DNA of 64,000 nt from NCBI GenBank assembly GCA_037043455.1, contig JAWPHD010003242.1:124001-188000 (forward strand), in the 5' to 3' direction. A program made the position numbers and the translations under genes. The DNA is from Cyrtodaria siliqua (lineage: Eukaryota > Mollusca > Bivalvia > Adapedonta > Hiatellidae). Below, in pieces: positions 52,101 through 61,100 of this stretch. Below the pieces are notes generated by a model that searched no databases, was not told the origin of the DNA, and saw only the letters and a program-made list of their open reading frames with translations. Each line of letters begins with the position of its first letter. The stretch's first letter is position 1.

Positions 52101-55100
52101 AGCTAGAGAGCACTTCTGCTTATCTAACCACACCATTGCTGGAGCAGGACATTATTTCCCAGCATGTGACCTTTTTGGAAAATATGAAGGTTTCTATACA
52201 CGAGCATCTTTGTATTTTACTTATATTACCTAGTAATGCTGCATTTAGGTTGGTTAGAGTATAGTTCATGGCGGGGATTTCTTTATGTACACTGTCCCGT
52301 TTTATTTGGTAGACAGTAGGGTAAGTGTGAGGTTTGGTGCACCCTAGAACCGGGTTTAAACCCCTAGCGGACTTTTTTGCCATTGACCGTTCCAAGGCGG
52401 TAGCCCTATTGTCAACCTTTTTAGTGTTTGTAACGTCATATGCCTTTATTCTTTATTAACATGGCCATTCATGTTTGTCGTTTTGCGTGTTTTGGGGTTT
52501 ACTGTGTTCTGAAAACTGCATTTCATGTTCGACTTTTATACTTATTTCTGTAAATAGTAAGCAGAATAAGCTTCCTACCATGTACGGGGTTCCTAAACTG
52601 CACAAAAATCCACTCAAGGCACGTTTTATCGCAAATTCAAGTTTGTTTACCACTACTTATGTATCAAACCTGTTGAATTCCTGTCTTTCCGCAATTAAAG
52701 AACATGTTATAAAATATTGCGGAAAGGTTTTTGAAAAATCAGGAATCAATTTGTTTTGGTCTATCAAAAACTCCGGAGAAGTTCTTGATAAACTACGGTG
52801 TAAGCATTTCCATGCCTCTACTCTAAGCACCTACGACTTTAATATAATATTATACACCAATCTATCACATAACCTGATCAAAGATAAATTGATTTAGCTT
52901 ACACAGAGAACTTTCGCCAGAGAAGGAACAACTGTTCTTGCTTGTAATAATGTCAGGGCTTTCTTCACAAACGCTCCTAATAATAATTATAATATGTGGA
53001 CGTGTGCTGATGTTTGTAGAGCTTTATCGTTTCTTCTCGATAACATCTTTATGTTGACTGTCCTCCTTGAATGCTACTTTCCCTGTCCGATCTTTTTATA
53101 TTTCTTTATAAGATACGGTAAAACAGTTTACCACCACGTTGTTGGTATTCCTATGGGTACTAACTGTGTGCCACTTGTCGTAGATTTGTGTTTATACTGC
53201 TATGAAAGAGATGTTATGTTGAGTTTGCCAGCCGCTAGCAGAGTGATATTATTGATGCGTTTAATAATACATCTCGGTATCTAGATGACATACTCAATAT
53301 TGATAATCCGTTCTTTGCTCAAACGGTCACTAACATTTATCCACAAGCGCTCACGTTGAATAAAGCCAACAGTTCGGATACTGTAGCAGCATTTCTCGAT
53401 GTTCATCTCTCGATTTCTAATGATTGCATACATACTAAAATCTATGATAAGAGAGATGACTTTAACTTTGACAACCACAATTGGACGGAGATGTACCTCG
53501 TTTCTACATCAAACGGGGTGTATATCTTCTAGCTCATTCGTTTTGCTAGAGCTTGTAATGATGTTAAGGACTTCAATGATCGAAATCAGGTCATTAAAGA
53601 AAGGTAAACTTCTTCAGCAAGATTTTTGTTATCGCCGCAATGAAAACCTACTGGAGAAGTACAACACCAACCTTAAAACATTTCTGCGACTAGGCATATC
53701 ACAACCTTTATTTTATCTAGATGTTGTCTGTACACTTCGGAAGTTAAAGGGATCTGACGGGTTTCCTTACCACTTTACAAAACTAATCAGGAAGTTCGTC
53801 AGAAAAAGGATATGACACTTTAGTATTGCAACGCACTTCGTGTTTAGTGATTGACCCCTCTACAGTCAGTCATTACGCTTCACCTTACCTTGTGCGATGA
53901 CTGGACAGCCTCTTGAGACTCCATGATTGAGCCGACAGGAACCCGGGCAAAGGGGTGTTTGTGCATGAACATTCGTTCTAAGTTTTGTTTTGGTCGTGCC
54001 CTAAATTGGTATTCCCTTTGGTTGCAACTGCTGTATTTGTTCAGTACAATTCTGGATACATTCTGAGGTTTTTCAGATTTTTACTTTTTATGTATCTTTA
54101 AAACATTTACATGTATTGTTTGCTAATTTCTCTGGATGTGGACTTTATTGTTAGGGATTTCCTTTTGATGGGATGTACTTTGATTAACACTGTTTTGTCA
54201 ATTTGGCCGTTGAAGACAGGTTAATATCGAGGTTGTGTACACATGAAATCGATTTAAGCTAACATGTAGGCAGTATTGCCTACTGACCGTTTCAAGTCGG
54301 TAACCCTGTCTGTACCACTAATCCTGTCTTTACGTATTGTCCTTTTCATAGACACTTTATTTCCTCATATGTAGGTTTATGGTGCAGTGCGGACCTACGT
54401 TGCCTTTGCGTTTGACTACTGTGATTTCTATACGACGGATTTGTAACCGGAGGCCCCGGGTTCAATCCTCCGTGGTGCCACTGAGTTCCGTCGGTGTGTT
54501 CTTGGGCAAGACACTTTTCCTTAGCCTCGTCCGTCGGATGGGGACGTAAACCGGGCGGTCCCGTGTATCGGTCTATCATCCGAGCACGTTAAAGAACCAT
54601 AGGAATCTATTCGATAATAAGAGTAGGGCAGGTTCCCGGATTCCTATGTATCCTTCCCCTCTCTCTGGGGCGGCTCTAAATAACCTGTACTGTGTTGATG
54701 AGCCGTTAAACAACATTCAATTCAATTCAATTCAATTCTATACGACCATTTTTCTCATTCTTAAACAAGTACGTGTACTCCATTGTTTAAGTGTTTGAAG
54801 TACCTTAATATGATAGAACCTTCCCATGACTTGTTTACCTACGTTACTGGTACTTGGATTAGATTTACAAAACTATAGCATTCAATTTCGTCTTAGCACT
54901 TTACTTTTCTTTGGTAACGACTAGTCTCTTTCCATGTATGCTCGACCAAATCTTATTACTTGTATATAACATCTACTATAATGCATCTATAATTAATGTA
55001 ATGCGTCACTCCAATGACTAACGTCTCAAATTTGCTTCCGTAAAACGTTCGATTTCCTGTCCGAAAAGTACATGACGTCATATAACGTTGTAACAAACGA

Positions 55101-58100
55101 CGTCATTGGATGACGCCAATAAAATACCGGCACCCATGATTTTAGTTTTCATAGTGTGTATGTATGGTTTTGTTTTATATTTCTGGTATTAAAATGGAAA
55201 AGCATTAGAATTAAGATAACCATGCTAAACTCTTCAGTCTGGGACGGTTTATGGTTGGTTTTACGATCTGAAATTATGTTTTACGGATCCGCAACCGCAT
55301 CGCCTTAAAACTAAATTATCAGAACTTAAAAATCTTAGCATGGTTGTCTCTTAATTTATAATTGTTTCCAAGTAAACACTCAAACTGGCGTATACTTCCA
55401 AAATAAGGATTACATCTGAAATAACTACTAAGAAAAGTGTGTCCGTTGTTGTTTGTATGTAGCGGATAAATTCTTACTTGATGTTTCTCATATTACCAAC
55501 TCCATCTAAGGGAATGAGCACACACAAAGGACAACAAACCGGCTTCCAAATAATACTGTATAAAATATTGATAAAACATTTCTTACTTGGGCACGGGTTG
55601 GTGTTACAATCCAGAGAATCGGTATCGCTGCCAACACAGTCAATGCCGCCATTTTCAGGGGCGGGGTTTGTACAGTCACGTGTTCTTGACTGAAGTCCTC
55701 CTCCACACGAAATGGAACACGTTCCCCACTCTGACCACTCAGAAAATCCCCCATCAACTAGAATTATGAACGAATACGTTCCTATCTTAGTTTCATATAC
55801 AATGTACAGCTATGGTAATACACTGTTTGAGACATTTGCGTTATGCTTGAAATAGTACATACATAATATGTATTTATAATGTATTGCCCAACAACTCAAA
55901 CTGTTTTATAATTCCTAAATAAGGTTCCAATTCGAAACAACTACAAAGAAAATTGTGTCCGTTATCGTTTGTTAGTATCGGAAGACACAACATTATTTTA
56001 TTGTGGGAACTAAAATAGTTTACATATTACCAACGTAATCTAAGCTAATAATCGTACACAAAATACTACTGTATTTATTATAGAAACAGTGTCTTACTCG
56101 AGCACGGGTTGGTGTTACAATCCTGAGAATTGGTATTGTTGCCAACACAATATATGCCCCCATTTTCAGGGATGGGGTTTGTACAGTCACGTATTCTTGA
56201 CTGTAGTCCTCCTCCACACGTAATGGAACACGTTCCCCAATCTGACCATTCAGAAAATCCTCCATCAACTTAAAGTAAAAGAAAAAGCATTGTCATCCTT
56301 TCTACTCGGAAAAAGTCAATTCTAAAAATTATAGATACACGTATTAACTTTTATAACGCTAACCCTTCTTTACTTCCTCCGAGACCTAGGTTTTCCTTTC
56401 GTAATTTAAAATCGGGAATTCAGGAATTTCATAATACATTTGTTTTAGTTCCTGCCGATAAAGCAGTTAATAATGAAATTATTGTTTGACGCCTACGTTA
56501 CATCAATGTTTTATCTCTGGAACTCGGCAGCACTAATTCGTATACTCCAGTACATTCTACTGAGGAGGATGTTGTTTCCACACATATCACTCGGTGCACT
56601 ACTTTCAAGGTTGGAGTAGACGAACAGCAAAACAAACTGCCCACTATGTACTGGATTCCTAAATTACATAAAAATCCATATAAGACCCGCTTTATTTCGA
56701 ATTCTAGTGCCTGCACTACAACAAATATCTCCAAACTTTTAACTTCTTGTCTTACTACCGTTAGAGATCACGTTAAACGATATTGTGATAAAACTTATGA
56801 AAGCTCTGGGATTAATTTGTTTTGATTTTCTTGGTAAAATTTTCAATAAACGTCATGTTTCATCTATAAGCACTTATGATATCTCTACACTATATACCAC
56901 TTTACCACATCATCTTATCAAAGACAAGCTAATTCCTCTTATTCAAAAAAAAATCGCTAGAGAAAATACTACATTTTTGGCCTGTAATAATATTAAAGCG
57001 TTTTTTACTAACGGCAGTTTAGACAATTATACTATGTGGACTTGCTATGAAGTTTGTGAAGCACTCATTTTCCTATTAGATACTATTTTCGTCAGGTATG
57101 GAACCACCATTTATAGACAAATTGTTGGTATCCCTATGGGTACGAACTGTGCACCACTTGTCGCAGCAGATTTGTTTTTATTTTGCTATGAAAGAGCTTT
57201 CACCAGATACCCAGGCAGATGTTATTAAAGCCTTTAATGACACCTCTCGGTATCTGGATGACATATTGAACATTGACAACCCTTTCTTTCCAACTGTGGT
57301 TAATAATATTTATCCTAAAGAACTTCAGCTTAACAAAGCTAATACATCTGATAATAACGCTTCTTTTCTTGATTTAGATCTATCGATTGAAAATGGTGAA
57401 ATAATTAGCAAAATCTATGACAAGAGAGATGATTTTAATTTTGACATTGTTAATTATCCCCACTTGGATGGGGATGTTCCACGAGCAACTTCTTATGGGG
57501 TGTATGTGTCTCAACTTATTCGATTTTCAAGAGCTTGTACTCGAGTTGAGGACTTTACTATTCGTAATCTTTGTATAACTAAAAAGCTACTCAATCGGTG
57601 TTACCGTTACCATAAACTTCGTAAAATCTTTGTAAAAATGTATTATCGGAACCCTGATCTTCTTTCCAAATATAAAAGTAATTTAAGGACTCTTCTGCAA
57701 CAAGGACTATCACAACCCGACTTCTATGGTGATGTGATTTATAAACTTCGTAAGATTCTTGGTCATGATCACTTTCATACTATCTTTATTAAACTATGCT
57801 TGGTGGTGGACCCTTTTACAGTTCGCCACTATGCTTTCCTCTTTAATTGTACGATGACCGGACAGGCTGTGGACCCTATGATGACGCCTACCTAAAGCCC
57901 ATTGGGACGGTGGCGTTTTATGTTTGTCCATGTTCTTTCTTGTCGTGCCCTTAATGGTGTATTCTCTTACTGCTCTGGCTTCTGCCAAGTCATTGAGTAC
58001 CTTCATTGTGGCTTTCTAGGCTATTGTTTTTTTGTATTATATTTACACGAGCATATTTGTGTTTTACTTATATTGCCTATTGATGCTGCCTTGTTGGTTA

Positions 58101-61100
58101 GAGTTTAGATCATGGCGGGCATTTCTTTATTTACACTGTCCTGTTTTAATGGGATGACAGTAGGGTAAGTGTGAGGTTTGGTGCACCATAGAACCGGTTT
58201 ATACCCCCAGTGACTTTTGTTGCCACTGACCGTTCCAAGGCGATAGCCCAATTGTCAACCCTTTTGTGTTTGTGATGTCGTTTCCATTTGTTTATTACTT
58301 TTGCCTTCTCGATTGTCTGTTTGATAGTTTTTTTGTGTGTTTTATTATGTCGTCCTTGAATGCTGCTTTCCCTGTCCGATATTTGTATCTTTCTTCATTG
58401 AACAACGTTAAAACAGTATCCTCAAGACTTACACAATAAGGATTTGAACCGACAGGAGAACTAAGCACATATTGTCCATATATGTTTGTTATCGGCGGAG
58501 CAGACAGATATTTACCTGGTCGTGCCGATTGAAACATATGACATATAATATAACTAAGTCAATACAACTGAATAAGCGCAGACAAGCACAGGAACCACAT
58601 ATTTAAATAATAATGTATTCAATGTAAAAACAGTGTCTTACTTGGGCACGGGTTGGTATTACAATCCTGAGAATCGGTATCGCTGCCAACACAATCAATG
58701 CCACCATTTTCAGGGGCTGGGTTTGTACAGTCACGTGTTCTTGACTGAAGTCCTCCTCCACACGTAATGGAACACGTTTCCCACTCTGACCATACGGAAA
58801 ATCCCCCATCAGCTAGAATTGTGGACGAATACTTTGACGTCTTACAGTATTGTATACCCTATACAACAATGGTAATATAAGACTATTCATTCTGCTATGT
58901 TTAAGCTATCTATCGTCTAAATGTATGTAGTTGACAACAAATATCGAAATGATTTTTACAACCAAAATAAGATTTTAACTAGTCAGAGGAAAGCCGTTGT
59001 CGTTTGTTAGTTTCGAAAGAAAATAACTAAGTTTACGCGAGTGAGTGTACACAAGCAAACCAACACAACTTCAAAATACGACTGTATAAACTATTGATAA
59101 AAAGTCTTACCTGGGCACGGGCCAGTGTTACAATATTGAGACTCGGTATCGTTGCCAATACAATCTATGCCGCCATTTTCAGGGCCGGGGTTTGTACAAT
59201 CACGTGTTCTTGACTGCAGTCCTCCTCCACACGTAATAGAACACGTTCCCCACTTTGACCATTCGGAAAATCCTCCATCAACTAAAATTGTGAACAATAA
59301 TATGGAACAATAATGGATGTGTGTCAAACCAAATAGGAGAGAAAACATGATGTTTTTCAGATGCGTGTTCAATGTACAGGTAACTAAATTAAACTAGGCC
59401 TTATAAAATAATCGATTTGATTATTGTTAATGAAATTGTTTGGTCGGGAAAACTCGATGACTCGGCTAGTGTTTAGTACATGTATCATTAATATTAATTC
59501 ATATGATGCTTTAAGGCTATACTAGATTCTTGTTTTGTGATCTAACTGCACTCTTATTTGATAATATGAACAACTGCTAGCAATATGAATCTCATTTGAA
59601 TTAATATTGATGATTGAACAATAAAAATACACCGAGTCGTCATGTTTTCCATTCAAAACGGTTTCATAAATAATAATTCCGCCGAACATAATATGTTGCA
59701 TATGTAATGCATGTGAACATGTCATATGAACTGAAGCACATTATGAGTTTTCACCTGTATTTCTATTGGCTTTCCAGATCGCCTACAGTGCCTATATGGG
59801 CATGCGCTTATATTAATTTTATCCGAAACCCTGTTTTTAAAATCGTGTCCATGTATTATATACTATATCGTGCACCACATTTCTTGAACAAATATTGTTT
59901 AAACTGAAAAAATATAGACCCTTAAAGGGACACTGTCCATAAGTAAGCAGATATTGAGCATAACCAAATAACTGTCAGACTTCTATTCGGTGAAATGTAT
60001 ACATGAAACTTGAGCATCAACCCAAAGAAGTCTGTAGTAATACATTCGTGAATTTGAAAAAAAAAAGTTTTGATTATTATTTCTTTTCTGCTGATCACGT
60101 GACTTCCATTAGCGCATTAAGTTTTCTACATAGTATGTATTGCGAAATATGTATAGCCCGCTTCGCTCAGTCAGGAGCGACGTAGGCTATCGCGCGCTCA
60201 CTATTATTACCCGAGGATGTAATTTTAGTTTGAGCTGCGAGTTCAAACGCACAAATCGGCACTATTTTTGTACCGCGAATGAATTCTGTTAAACAATCTT
60301 GCATTTAATTATGTTTCGTGTGTAATATTTGTGAACGTAATTAGTGCGTGTTTTATAAGCTAAAAGTAACGGACATTGTCCCTTTAATTGAGCGCTGCTT
60401 ACGATAGCGTCTACGCAATATTTATTACGACAGAGTTGCAAAAGACAGTTGCAAAAGACACTCGCAATAATGATTTCAAAATAAAGACTCAATCTGACAA
60501 AAGAACTAAGAAAACCATTGTCAGTGCGATGATAAATATATACCAATACATTCCAAATTTCTCCTGTCATGCTTGTTTTATTTAACACTAATGCATGTGC
60601 AAGTTGCATATGAAACCGATACACATAATAAGTTTTCTCTTGTACTTCTATTGACTTTCCAGATCGCCTCCAGTCCTCAGTCCCCTCCAGCCTCCAGTCC
60701 CCTTTAAAGACATGCACTTATATTAATGTTAACCGAAAGCCTGTTTTTCAAATCGTGTATTATATAATCTATTGTGCACCACATTCCTTGAATAAATATT
60801 GTTTAAACTAAAAAAAACTTAGACCCTTAATTGAGCCCTGCTTACGATAGCGTCTACGTAACATTTATTACCAGAGTGTTGCAAAGACACTAGCAATAGG
60901 TCACGCTTTTAAAATATAGACTCAGTCTGACAAATGAATTATGAAAACCATTGTTCGTTGTTGGTTCTAGTGGCGGTGATAAATATATACTTAGTAATGG
61001 GGACTTGAGTATTTGACGTCTGAGCAAATGAAACCAACACGGCTTCGGAATAATACCGTTTCAAATATAGAAAACATTTCTTACCCGGGCACGGGTTGGC

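Larger units (their letters stand above)
50785..54340 (+). mobile_element. Penelope-like retroelement, multiply interrupted
   Basis: N-terminal part about 51330-51700 (IRQIIAKGLKYRLPSDIDFN), then LPADKASSNIII at about 52030, NKLPTMYGVPKLHKNPLKAR at 52565, then GIPMGTNCVPLVVDLCLYCY near 53140 and DDILN-like sequence at 53285. Three tails of its own family are inserted (51709-52015, 52195-52545, 53049-53106). Many stops. Inside a gene 3 intron. Confidence 0.75.
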
